Below, in pieces: positions 27,153 to 35,916 of a stretch of 64,000 nt of DNA. Origin of the DNA: Paenibacillus sp. FSL R10-2734 (GTDB lineage: Bacteria > Bacillota > Bacilli > Paenibacillales > Paenibacillaceae); assembly GCF_037963865.1 (NCBI RefSeq), contig NZ_CP150170.1, positions 6,510,001-6,574,000 of the forward strand, in the 5' to 3' direction. The position numbers were made by a program, and so were the translations under genes. The notes beneath the pieces are model-generated. The model did no database searches and had not been told where the DNA came from. It saw nothing but the letters and a program-made list of their open reading frames with translations. Within the stretch, counting starts at the first letter, position 1; the number at the start of each line of letters is the position of its first letter.

Positions 27153-28265
27153 CTGTACATTCAATTTACCATGGACCAACTTTGATTGCCAATGGATCTG
27201 GAAGAAGATATTCCAGAAAACCACCTTGTTCGTGTCGTGAATGCCGCCGTCAATCGGCTGGACGACGCCATCTTTGACGCTGCCTATCACGGTGGCGGCC
27301 GTGACGGAGAACACCCCCTTCATGTGGCTGGCGGACTGGCAGCGACCAGACTTCCGTACCCTTAGCCGTTTCCGTTTACAGCGGATGAAGGACGTCATCG
27401 AAACTGTATTTACCGCCATTTTTAAATTTCTGGCAGACGAAAAACACATCTCTCTGGAGCATTACTTTGTCCACGGCACTAAGATCGAGGCCAATGCTAA
27501 TCGCTACACCTTTGTTGGGGGCAAAGCGGTCAGCAAACATAAGGCGAAATTGCATTAGAAGGTACACCCCTTCTTTACTAGCATCGAAGCGGCTGAGAAC
27601 CAAGAAGAACGTGAATATCAGGAAAGAGACCTTCCTGAACTCGGCGAGTCATCGGAGATGAACAGTGTGAAACTCTAACAAATAACACAAAAACTCGAAG
27701 CCCAGCTATTAGAGAAGATCAAAAACAAGCCTCTAAAAAAATCCGTCCGAAGCTCCGCAAAGATTTGCTTCCCAGACTGTTGAAATACGAACAGTACCAA
27801 GCGCTGCTTGAGAGCCAGAACAGCTTCAGCAAGACGGATCCGGACGCGACCTTCGTGCGTATGAAGGAAGATCACATGAGAAACGGTCAGCTCAAACCCG
27901 GATGCAATGTACAAATTGGAACCGAAAACCAATTCATTATGGCGTACAGTATACAGCAAAGACCGACGGATATCCGCTGCTTCCAGACGCATATGGAAAA
28001 GGCAAGCCAGACGCTCGGAAAACTCCCACAGACAGTCATTGAGGATGCTAGGTATCGTAGTGACGAAGATAACTAAGCCTACTTGGAAAAGGAAGAGATT
28101 CAGGCCGTGGTGAAGTATGAAGGCTAGTATAAAGAGAAGAGTGAAGCCTGAAAAGCGGATATCGCAAAAATTGAGAATTGGACGTACAACGAAGCCGAGG
28201 ATAGTTGGACCTGCCTGACCAGACAAACGCTGCATTTCCGCAAGGAAAAGAAGGAAAATTCGAAC
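27153..28265 (+). pseudogene. IS1182-type transposase, broken
   Basis: After an AAAGGAGAG site the frame reads IQFTMDQ, stop, LPMDLEEDIPENHLVRVVNA and RLDDAIFDAAYHGGGRDG. It then shifts and loses codons before continuing as ADWQRPDFRTLSRFRLQRMKD and LEHYFVHGTKIEANANRYTF, typical of IS1182 transposases. Further stops and frame changes follow; GCNVQIGTENQFIMAYSIQQ marks the later catalytic region, and similarity fades near 28265 without the normal C-terminus. At least three frame changes and several in-frame stops rule out activity. Confidence 0.8.
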
Positions 28266-28281
28266 TTACCATAGCAATAAT

Positions 28282-28640
28282 GGAGGTGTGATATGTGGGA
28301 CTGAAACGTTGCGAATCTGCTGCCATTGGCTTACCCATATAGAATCGCATTAGATTCTTAAAAACATCATTTTTTATTGTTTTCATGCTAGGTCTTTTTG
28401 AAATTCCCATCCTAAGCCGAAGGCTCATTAGCAAATTTATGTAGGTGTTATAGGGATTTATTTGTGCTTATTCTCCTTCAATTTAATATTCCGTTTAATA
28501 ATACTTTTAAATTTATATTACATTGGCAAAATCAAATGTATGATTGCCTGCTGATATCTTGTTTCTTCAGGAATATCGTCACAGCTTCATTAAAATTTAA
28601 TATTGGAAAAGTTCTGCGTCGATAATTCATTGAGTTTTTT
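28282..28640. other. Intergenic, no gene seen
   Basis: AT-rich spacer between the IS remnant and the 3' end of the RtcB-like operon. I see no RNA gene and no convincing terminator for the operon. A minus-strand frame around 28250-28434 has no ribosome-binding site and no recognisable product. Confidence 0.5.
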
Positions 28641-29375
28641 TCATTCCCTTGCCTTTTGTACTTCTTGAATTGACTCACTTATATAAAATAACAGTTTTAC
28701 TCTTGCATGCCACTCCTCTAACTCGCTACTTGCTTTTGATTTGTTGAAATCCAAGTACATTAATCCATCCGTCTCTATAAAGCCAATCTCCTGTTTTGTA
28801 GACATATTCCCTACAATAAGGGGCCATTCAGCATCAGTAATTCGCGATTTTGATTTCTCTGCGATCTGCATAAGAGCTTTTCTACTCATAATACAAGAGC
28901 CTGCACAAATATCCACTTCTTGCCCGAAATTAACAGAGAAAATCTTATTTGATATCAACTCTGTTTCTTGCCATGCTACAGGATGTGAAATAAATGCTTT
29001 CTTTGTGCGACCTAATATTAAGTAGTCATGGTTAATCGCTTCTCCATGCACCATTTCCAGTTCATCTGGATACATCAACATCCATGTAACTAATCGGTCT
29101 AAATCACAATAATGATAGTATCCATGAGAAAATGGCCCTACCAGATTAATTATACCTCTTCGAGCCTCCGCTGCGCCTCTTTTCTCTACAGTAAAAACTT
29201 TGAAATGATGTAGGGTTAATAGTTCCACTAACTCTTTTGCCGTAAATTCACTCACAGCAACATACTTATAATTAAAATAATTAGTAATTACTGCTATAAC
29301 TTTTTTTAGAGGCTCTACCAATAACCCTGTTGGATCATGTACTATGGTGATTAATGCAATATCACTCTCTTTCAT
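28641..29375 (-). CDS. Putative GT-A-fold transferase, unrecognised family
   Basis: 244 residues, soluble. The N-terminal strand-helix pattern (SDIALITIVHDPTGLLVEPLKKV), EKRGAAEARRGIINLVG and a CDLDR motif (about 90-94, a DxD candidate for metal and nucleotide sugar) suggest a GT-A nucleotide-diphospho-sugar fold. A later VDICAGSCIMSRKAL and DAEWPLIVG are conserved-looking but unknown to me. I chose the ATG at 29375 because GGGGGAG precedes it and it leaves a 17-base gap to the RtcB-like gene. Last gene of the operon. Confidence 0.5.
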   Translation of the reverse strand: MKESDIALITIVHDPTGLLVEPLKKVIAVITNYFNYKYVAVSEFTAKELVELLTLHHFKVFTVEKRGAAEARRGIINLVGPFSHGYYHYCDLDRLVTWMLMYPDELEMVHGEAINHDYLILGRTKKAFISHPVAWQETELISNKIFSVNFGQEVDICAGSCIMSRKALMQIAEKSKSRITDAEWPLIVGNMSTKQEIGFIETDGLMYLDFNKSKASSELEEWHARVKLLFYISESIQEVQKARE

Positions 29376-29392
29376 TATTACTCCCCCCACAG

Positions 29393-30751
29393 TCATCTGT
29401 ATTGGTCTTTTTCTCCCCAAAAATTTATAAATGGAGCAAGGCTCAAACAAGGTGTAATTAATTTATATTTATTTTGAAGTATATCTAGTGTTTCATTTGT
29501 ACTAAAGAAATCTTTGGGTAAATCATTGATAATGTCATAGTGCGTATCAAAAAAACAATTCAGAGCTTTTTTCACTACCTTATTCGGAAGATCATTAATT
29601 CGGGTATGATTTAAGTATTTACCAGTACCATGACTACATTGATAATCCATAGATTTTATTTTTGGATTAACAGCTACTAAATGGGAGTTCGTTCCCTTTT
29701 CTCCAGCAAGTAACCCAATATCACCACTCTTTTTAAATGGAGAAAGAGTATTTATATGTTGAGATGGATATAACGTTTGTAAGCCACGAGCATGTAATAC
29801 TTTTTCATTTTCTATAACCTCTACCTTACTATGGCAAATATCACTTATGAGCTCGAACTTTGAATCAGTATGTACGTATTCTTTAAACAACTCCTCTATA
29901 AGATAATGCGCATAATGTCTACTAGCATGACTATAATTTATTAAAGCGGAGGCCGCTTGCAAATATTGAAGTCCAGCCTCTGAATTTATTGGTATTCCAA
30001 ACAAACCTTTTTCAACTTTTTCAACTTCAAATAAACGATTTTGTATTACAAAGTCCACTGCTGAATAATAGTAATTTTCTAACAGAATTGTTTTACCAGA
30101 CATGGCACCTGCATGTATGATTATAATCAATTGATCCTTTGAAAGTTGTAATTCATTAGAAATTTCAGGTTCAAGAATTTCTTCAACAATTCTTATTTCT
30201 AAAAAATGTCCTGCACATACACCAAAATATTTTTTCAGTTCTTCTTTTTCACTATCTGAAATCAGTAAACAGGCTTCACTAGTATTATTACTTTTTCTCA
30301 TTCTCATTAAATCAGTTTCGTTACCAATGCCTAATTTTATTAGATAATGAACGCCTTCCTCTAGAATTTTATTAATATCTAGTCCCTTCACCCTATCAAA
30401 ACGTGACTGTGACAGTTTCCCAGCATACACCTCCAATAATTCCAAAATATTTTCAGCTGTTGTTTTTCCAATATTACTTTTAAATAAATTAGTTTTAATA
30501 ATTCTAAACCCACAACCAATATCTGGTACAGCCGCCGGAAAAATCAGACCATTTTTTTCTGAAACTAGTTTTATTCCCGATGGAAATCCCCAACTCTTTA
30601 GATATGCATCAGGGTATACATCAATCGGCAAAACAATATTAGATGATTCTGAAAGATTATATACGAATTCTTTTATTCTCTCATAATAAAAGTTTGTACT
30701 ATTGCTTTTCGAAAGAAAATTATATCGTTGAGATGTACTTAATCTATCCAT
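29393..30751 (-). CDS. Diverged RtcB-type RNA ligase homologue
   Basis: 452 residues. RtcB enzymes join 3'-phosphate or cyclic-phosphate RNA to 5'-OH RNA using Mn2+ and a GMP-His intermediate. Core positions are retained: VPDIGCG (D77, C80 metal), GHFLEI (H182), HAGAMSG (H213), DICH (H307) and SHGTGK (H374, the expected guanylylated His). Differences: the usual PDxHPGYGFPIGG reads PDAYLKSWGFPSG, NHF is GHF, and HSGSRG is HAGAMSG. These hint at an altered substrate. ATG at 30751 with GGAGGGA upstream (the TTG at 30766 is less likely). It sits between two transferase genes in an export operon, not with archease or rtcA. Confidence 0.72.
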   Translation of the reverse strand: MDRLSTSQRYNFLSKSNSTNFYYERIKEFVYNLSESSNIVLPIDVYPDAYLKSWGFPSGIKLVSEKNGLIFPAAVPDIGCGFRIIKTNLFKSNIGKTTAENILELLEVYAGKLSQSRFDRVKGLDINKILEEGVHYLIKLGIGNETDLMRMRKSNNTSEACLLISDSEKEELKKYFGVCAGHFLEIRIVEEILEPEISNELQLSKDQLIIIIHAGAMSGKTILLENYYYSAVDFVIQNRLFEVEKVEKGLFGIPINSEAGLQYLQAASALINYSHASRHYAHYLIEELFKEYVHTDSKFELISDICHSKVEVIENEKVLHARGLQTLYPSQHINTLSPFKKSGDIGLLAGEKGTNSHLVAVNPKIKSMDYQCSHGTGKYLNHTRINDLPNKVVKKALNCFFDTHYDIINDLPKDFFSTNETLDILQNKYKLITPCLSLAPFINFWGEKDQYR

Positions 30752-30768
30752 AAACCATCCCTCCAAAA

Positions 30769-31518
30769 CTAACTATTTATTATCTCTTTCCAATTTATAG
30801 GGTTTATTTTCTTTGTCTTTAGCGATAAAATTTCAGATAACATTGATGATCCAATATTTATTATTATTAATAAATTATTCCATGTTCCAAAATCTCCATG
30901 ATGAATCCAAGATATTTGATATTCAATAATTTTGATGCTGTTTTTCTTGATCAAATTTAAGTAATCCACATCGAATCCAAATCCCTTTAGACTAGCGTGG
31001 CTTAATATAATATCCACAGACTTTCGAGAGAATACTTTCGTACCGCATTGTGTATCTTTAACACCTAAATGAAATAGACTATTTACAATACGATTAAATG
31101 TAAACCCTGAAAGCTTCCTAATGTACGGTTGTTTTATGTTTTGATATTCTTTATATCTAGATCCAATTATACAATCGTACTTCTCATCAACTGCCAAATT
31201 CAAAATCTCTATCCAGCTATCTAGATTTGTACTATTATCGGCATCTAAAAATCCAACATATTCTCCATGCGCATGTGCAAAACCAACTGTTACAGCTGCA
31301 CCTTTACCAGAATTCATAGAATAGTGAATTAGTCTGATCTCAGAATATTGATTTTTTGCTTTAATTACTTCTGATATTGTATTATCTAAACTTCCATCGC
31401 TTACAACGATTATTTCAAATAAATATTTCAGCGTATTCATCTTTTGTATAATCTCAGAAAGAGTCTCAAAGATAATATCGCCATTATTATAGGTAGGAAT
31501 AATAACAGATACTTTCAA
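30769..31518 (-). CDS. GT2 glycosyltransferase (dolichyl-phosphate glucosyl/mannosyltransferase-like)
   Basis: 249 residues. GT-A fold: VSVIIPTYNNGDIIFETLSE, IIVVSDGSLDNT, SGKGAAVTVGF, and the FLDADNST DxD. CGTKVFSRKSV and GFGFDVDYL are typical of polyprenyl-phosphate sugar transferases. No C-terminal transmembrane helix is evident. TTG start at 31518 overlaps the TGA of the dikinase-like gene (TTGA) with GGGGTGG upstream, so translation is coupled. Confidence 0.82.
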   Translation of the reverse strand: MKVSVIIPTYNNGDIIFETLSEIIQKMNTLKYLFEIIVVSDGSLDNTISEVIKAKNQYSEIRLIHYSMNSGKGAAVTVGFAHAHGEYVGFLDADNSTNLDSWIEILNLAVDEKYDCIIGSRYKEYQNIKQPYIRKLSGFTFNRIVNSLFHLGVKDTQCGTKVFSRKSVDIILSHASLKGFGFDVDYLNLIKKNSIKIIEYQISWIHHGDFGTWNNLLIIINIGSSMLSEILSLKTKKINPINWKEIINS

Positions 31519-33119
31519 TTTTCCACCCCTTCTCTGAAAATAAAGTATTTTTTGATTTTTTCAGAATTTTTTATCTTTTCAACAAGATAACGAAATTTCT
31601 TAATTGGAATTTTATCGCATATTAGAACTTTTTTCTCTCTCCCTATATTTGAAATTTTCAAAATATAATCTTCAAACTCCTCATATGATATATCTTTATT
31701 TGTTAGGTTCCTTTCTTTTTTAAAATTATAGAATAATAAAAAAGCATGAAAAGTAATCTCCTCATACTTATATATCGTTTCTTTTAATTGCACTGCTTTA
31801 TCAGTATTAAATTCATTAATATCATAACTTATTACACCTTTAGTACCGTTTACCATTATGAGATCCAAGTCCTTGATTCTATTTAGCGCATCTTTAACTT
31901 CTGTTATACAAGGAATCCCCATTTCTCTTGACACAATTGCTGTGTGACTTAAAATTCCTCCTTCTTCAGTTATTATCCCTCCTGCTAATTTCATAACATT
32001 CATAAATGATGAATTAGTAGATCTGCATACCAAAATATCCCCTTTCATCACTTTATTAAAATCAGTTGTATCTTTTATAACTTTAGCATTACCTATGTAC
32101 TGTCCAGGAGAAGATGGAACACCTATTATAGAAAAAGTGGGCACTTCTACATTGCCTTCGTCAAAATTTATCGTAGCGGTAATTGGTCTAGCTTGAAGTA
32201 TTAATAATCGTCCAGAAAAATCAAAGGTCCACTCAATATCAATCCCCACATTAAATAAATCATATATCTTGCAGGCTAAATCATTAATCGCTTTTGCTTC
32301 ATCAACCTCTATTGATGCTTTCTCTTTTAACTCATTGCCTAGTTGAAATAGAGCAGTTTCGTCAAAAGCATCTACATGAATTAAATTACAACTATAATCA
32401 ACATCATTAATCTTTACGAATACTACATCTCCAGTGTTACGATTTTTAATTCCTTCATAAGAGAAAAAAGCAATTGCTTTTTTTTTGATTTGAATAGATA
32501 TTTCATCCTTATAAATTATGAATTTATCAGGCGTCGTACTTCCATCTACTACAGACATTCCTAAACCCCAATTAGATTCAATAATCAACTTATTATTAAT
32601 AGCATCGAAAAATGCTACTCCAGCGCTTCGCGAAAGAACCATACTTTGAATTATTAGCGGAAGGTACAATGCTTCAGGAACACCAAAATAATTACTATAC
32701 TCTGAAATATTTTGATTGTAGTTATTATACCAGCATATTTTTACTGCTTGAATCAATTGCTCGAAACTACAAATCCCAATAATAGAAGTAAATTGTCCTG
32801 CAAAACTAGTAAATTCACTATCTTCATTTAGTGAAGAAGACCTACATACTAGTTTTTGATTACTTAAATTTATTTTCAAAGCATTCTCTAAGGCATGAGA
32901 AATCTCAGGAGGAAAGACTCCCGTTAATATTTTTTCTTTTTGTTCTATTGGGTTTTTAATGTTATTAAAGTTCAGATAATATTCTGCACATGATTTTGAT
33001 AGTACTAGTGTTTTGGGAATAGGAATATTATTCTTTTTTAATAGATGCAAATTATATGCTTTTCTTCCCACTTCATTTAGATAAGTATATTCCTCATCAA
33101 TATCAATAATATATTTCAC
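31515..33119 (-). CDS. PEP-synthase/dikinase-like protein lacking the PEP-binding barrel
   Basis: 534 residues. The N-terminal ATP-grasp domain has CRSSSLNEDSEFTSFAGQF (about 92-110) and IDIEWTF...ILQARPIT (about 293-313). The swivelling phosphohistidine domain has GGILSHTAIVSREMGIPCI with H392. The C-terminal TIM barrel of PpsA/PPDK is absent, as in rifampicin phosphotransferase-type dikinases, which transfer the beta-phosphate of ATP to another substrate. GTG start at 33119 after GAGGAG, 13 bases past the upstream stop; frames from 33158 overlap that gene. The middle substrate domain of rifampicin-type enzymes is missing and may be supplied by the neighbouring 327-residue protein. Confidence 0.75.
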   Translation of the reverse strand: MKYIIDIDEEYTYLNEVGRKAYNLHLLKKNNIPIPKTLVLSKSCAEYYLNFNNIKNPIEQKEKILTGVFPPEISHALENALKINLSNQKLVCRSSSLNEDSEFTSFAGQFTSIIGICSFEQLIQAVKICWYNNYNQNISEYSNYFGVPEALYLPLIIQSMVLSRSAGVAFFDAINNKLIIESNWGLGMSVVDGSTTPDKFIIYKDEISIQIKKKAIAFFSYEGIKNRNTGDVVFVKINDVDYSCNLIHVDAFDETALFQLGNELKEKASIEVDEAKAINDLACKIYDLFNVGIDIEWTFDFSGRLLILQARPITATINFDEGNVEVPTFSIIGVPSSPGQYIGNAKVIKDTTDFNKVMKGDILVCRSTNSSFMNVMKLAGGIITEEGGILSHTAIVSREMGIPCITEVKDALNRIKDLDLIMVNGTKGVISYDINEFNTDKAVQLKETIYKYEEITFHAFLLFYNFKKERNLTNKDISYEEFEDYILKISNIGREKKVLICDKIPIKKFRYLVEKIKNSEKIKKYFIFREGVEN

Positions 33120-33132
33120 CTTATTAACTCCT

Positions 33133-34116
33133 CTATAAACCAGATTCAATTTCATCAATTGTTGTATTTTCTATGTTAAATTTATAGTGCTCTAATAATT
33201 TTTTCATTATTCTTTGAAAACGCATTTGTAAAATATGTCTTCTTTCTTCTTCTTCATTAATAAATTCTAGCATTCTAGAATATTGTAATAATTCGCTGGC
33301 TTGAGAATTTCCTAACGTTCCTCCGCTAATTTTACGTAGAATATTTCGAATGCTTCTATTTTTATTATCTATACTTAATTTTTTAGTGAAATTGATACTA
33401 TCAATACGCTTATCAATCTCTCCAACATCCTTATTACATTCATCAAAAACCCTAGTTATTTTATCCAAAATAATATCATCGTTCTCCATCTGAGAATCCC
33501 GTATTCCAAAATCAAACAAACATCCATAGTAGTCTTTATAATATTCTAAATCAATAGAATATCCACTGAAGAATTCTTTAGCTAATTCTAGAGTTTTCAA
33601 CTCTAAAAGTGAGTAATGGGGTAACACATCCGGGGTTGCAATTCTTAAAAATGTCTCAATTCCCGCTTCAGGTCCCAAACTTAAAAGAAAAGAATATTTC
33701 ATTTGTTCTAAAGGAATCAACCAATTGAAACTAGTCATTGCAGACACGTCTGTCATTTGTTGAATTAATTTATTAAACAAATCACGATCAATTTTTGAAA
33801 TATTAGTATGATTCATAATTTCAATAGTGTTTTCTAATTCATTGAGACTATTAGTTCCTTTTACTACCAAGTTGTCAACAAATTCATTCTCAAATAATAA
33901 TTTATTACACACATCGAGTTTTATTTCTTCATATTCTTTTTTTTCGATTTTAAGAACTCCAGGTCGTATTCTTTCTCCTAAATTATGCTTGTAATTAAAA
34001 TATAAATTTGGAATTTTTGAAACTCCAATTTCATATATTTCAGGTTGTATAATAGAGTCATAGTCTAATGAGATTGTAAAATCAGCAATAACTTCATTAA
34101 GATGTTCGAATATCAT
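33133..34116 (-). CDS. Unrecognised helical protein, possible partner subunit of the dikinase
   Basis: 327 residues, soluble, mostly helical, Glu/Asn/Ile-rich. The end (EEEERRHILQMRFQRIMKKL, then KFNIENTTIDEIESGL) resembles the helical linker region of PEP-utilising dikinases, where such a stretch precedes the phosphohistidine domain. Being directly upstream of the dikinase-like gene, it may be the missing substrate-binding domain encoded separately (inference). ATG at 34116 with TTGGAGG 7 bases upstream. Confidence 0.55.
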   Translation of the reverse strand: MIFEHLNEVIADFTISLDYDSIIQPEIYEIGVSKIPNLYFNYKHNLGERIRPGVLKIEKKEYEEIKLDVCNKLLFENEFVDNLVVKGTNSLNELENTIEIMNHTNISKIDRDLFNKLIQQMTDVSAMTSFNWLIPLEQMKYSFLLSLGPEAGIETFLRIATPDVLPHYSLLELKTLELAKEFFSGYSIDLEYYKDYYGCLFDFGIRDSQMENDDIILDKITRVFDECNKDVGEIDKRIDSINFTKKLSIDNKNRSIRNILRKISGGTLGNSQASELLQYSRMLEFINEEEERRHILQMRFQRIMKKLLEHYKFNIENTTIDEIESGL

Positions 34117-34221
34117 AAAGAAGCCTCCAATGATTACAAAAATATTGATTTTAAATTGAATAAAAGTAAATTCACCTACCGAAGAGCTCCCCTAGCTCAA
34201 TTTCCACCATGTATAAATTAC

Positions 34222-34329
34222 TTATTTCTTATTGGTTTGTTCCTTAAGGGTAGTTATTTTTACAGATGCTTTAATTGATTCTTGGATTTTTTCAAACAAT
34301 CGGATTGGCTTAATACTTTCGGATCCCAT
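34222..34329 (-). CDS. 35-residue peptide gene, candidate precursor peptide
   Basis: An ATG at 34327-34329 follows AGGAGGTG by 5-6 bases; the site overlaps the stop of the ABC-2 permease gene, so translation is probably coupled. The product has 7 Lys, 1 Arg, 4 Glu, 4 Ser, 3 Thr, no Cys and one aromatic residue (Phe12), and ends in TNKK. It begins MGSESIKPIRLFEKI and has an amphipathic helical middle. Its position between exporter genes and enzymes fits a modified-peptide precursor. It could instead be a small regulatory or exporter subunit. An untranslated 105-base stretch with a GAGCT/AGCTC hairpin (34183-34197) follows. Confidence 0.6.
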   Translation of the reverse strand: MGSESIKPIRLFEKIQESIKASVKITTLKEQTNKK

Positions 34330-34340
34330 AACAACACCTC

Positions 34341-35123
34341 CTATTCATATGTTGATTTTTTTAGTGCAAACATCTCAATTGTTTTAAATATACAAATTGA
34401 CAATAAAAAATAACCTAAACTTACTAGTAACATTGACACTAAAGATTCAATTGAGAATGTTTTTGACACTATGATGCCTCGTATTACTTCTAAGCCATAA
34501 TATAATGGAGACAGTTTGGAAAAAAAAGCCAAACTCATGGGGAGCTCCTCGGCAGGAAAATTTACTCCAGAAACGAACAGCAAAAATAAAAGTGCAAAGT
34601 TTGCAAATGCAATTGTATCCTTAAGTATCATCGTGAGGCACCCTAATAGAATTCCTAAAGAAGCCATTGAAAGAGAAATGAGGAATAGAATAACAAATAC
34701 TAAGAAAGCACTATCGAGTTCAATTTCCAATCCTAAAAAAAGCACTGAAAAAATAAACCCAATACATCCTAATAAAACACCCTCAATGATATGTAGAACT
34801 GATTTTGCGATAAACAAATTACTTTTTCGAATAGGGCTTATCAAAACAATAGGTAACATTCCAATCTCTCTATCTCTAGCAATAGTGAAAACAATTCCCA
34901 TAACAGTACTTAGGCTAACCATATACACAGAATTACCTATTAACATGAATTCCAAATACCTGTATTCATTTCCTCGAAAATACATTGTCACTATATAAAA
35001 AAAAGTAATTTCCAAGAATGGAACTAATAATTTATTGATTACATATTGGTGGCCATTAACTGAAATATTTGAACCTTTAAAAGATAATATTGATAGAGTA
35101 AACATTTTTCTTAGATATGACAT
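34341..35123 (-). CDS. ABC-2 type transporter permease
   Basis: 260 residues, six transmembrane helices, with the central ABC-2 signature around RDREIGMLPIVLISPIRKS and the FVSGVNFPAEELP loop before the last helices. Pairs with the adjacent permease and ATPase to form an exporter. One base separates it from the upstream permease stop. Confidence 0.82.
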   Translation of the reverse strand: MSYLRKMFTLSILSFKGSNISVNGHQYVINKLLVPFLEITFFYIVTMYFRGNEYRYLEFMLIGNSVYMVSLSTVMGIVFTIARDREIGMLPIVLISPIRKSNLFIAKSVLHIIEGVLLGCIGFIFSVLFLGLEIELDSAFLVFVILFLISLSMASLGILLGCLTMILKDTIAFANFALLFLLFVSGVNFPAEELPMSLAFFSKLSPLYYGLEVIRGIIVSKTFSIESLVSMLLVSLGYFLLSICIFKTIEMFALKKSTYE

Positions 35124-35124
35124 A

Positions 35125-35916
35125 TTAGACCTCGAATAATTTGTTTTTTTGGTATCTATTTTCGATTAAGCTGAATATCCTTAAAGACAGGAAAAGATAT
35201 ACCCCAGACAACAAAGTGATAATAATCACATACTGGAAAAACAAAATAAACGAAAAACTATTAGTTGAAATGTCTCTCAGCATATTAACAATCCATGTCG
35301 TTGGGACCAAATATCCGAAGAACCTTATTTCTCTAGGAAGATAGTTTAGCGGAAACATTACACCAGAGATAATGAATATTAATCTGGTTAGTATTGTAGA
35401 AAGTGAATTAAAGTCTTTTAATATCATAAATAACCCACACAAAAATGCTCCTAATATTGAAAAGAAAAATATTGATAATAAAATGCCAAGTATCAATGGA
35501 AACAATCTCAAATCGTTCAAACAACTAGGTTCGATCAAAACACTAATAAATGTAAGTATAAAAAAATTAATAAGACCTAAAATTGAGTAAAGGATGCTCT
35601 TAGAGAAGATAAAAAACCATAAATTCGTAGGGGATAAAATAACGTAATCAACTGTAGAAAAAGCAAATTCTTTCCTTAATTCAAAACCTGTAAATATTAC
35701 ATTAGCGCTCCACATTCCTAAAATTATTGATCCTATAATTATGTATGAAATATAGTAACTACTAAAATCACCTTCATAAATAAACAGAATTGAAAGCGAA
35801 AAAGATAATGGAACGCCTAAGATACTAATTATCCAATTTTTTTCTCTTCTCATTGATAAGAACGAAAAATAAGTTATCGCCAATATCTTCCTAATAACAC
35901 CATAAATATTAATCAT
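35125..35916 (-). CDS. ABC-2 type transporter permease
   Basis: 263 residues, six transmembrane helices; FAFSTVDYVILSPTNLW and FIISGVMFPLNYLPREIRF are the ABC-2 landmarks. Its ATG lies within the last codons of the ATPase gene (8-base overlap). Together with the second permease it makes an asymmetric dimer, common in antibiotic or lipid-linked product exporters. Confidence 0.82.
   Translation of the reverse strand: MINIYGVIRKILAITYFSFLSMRREKNWIISILGVPLSFSLSILFIYEGDFSSYYISYIIIGSIILGMWSANVIFTGFELRKEFAFSTVDYVILSPTNLWFFIFSKSILYSILGLINFFILTFISVLIEPSCLNDLRLFPLILGILLSIFFFSILGAFLCGLFMILKDFNSLSTILTRLIFIISGVMFPLNYLPREIRFFGYLVPTTWIVNMLRDISTNSFSFILFFQYVIIITLLSGVYLFLSLRIFSLIENRYQKNKLFEV

Larger units (their letters stand above)
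26853..28281 (+). mobile_element. Decayed IS1182-family insertion sequence
   Basis: The left end begins with GGGCTGTCCCAAAAGCCATG, a typical IS1182-type terminal sequence, about 300 bases before a broken transposase reading frame on the plus strand. No matching right terminal repeat is visible up to 28640, so the right end is deleted or diverged. The right limit given is where transposase similarity stops. Confidence 0.6.

Noticed and set aside
27675..28235. Open minus-strand frame of 186 residues
   Set aside because: Antisense to the transposase remnant, whose plus-strand translation gives clear IS1182 motifs.
28048..28434. Open minus-strand frame of 128 residues beside the IS remnant
   Set aside because: No ribosome-binding site, and its second half is the reverse of transposase sequence; no recognisable domain.
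34172..34210. 12-codon frame after the peptide gene (starts MVEIELG)
   Set aside because: No ribosome-binding site and very short; more likely part of the untranslated hairpin region.
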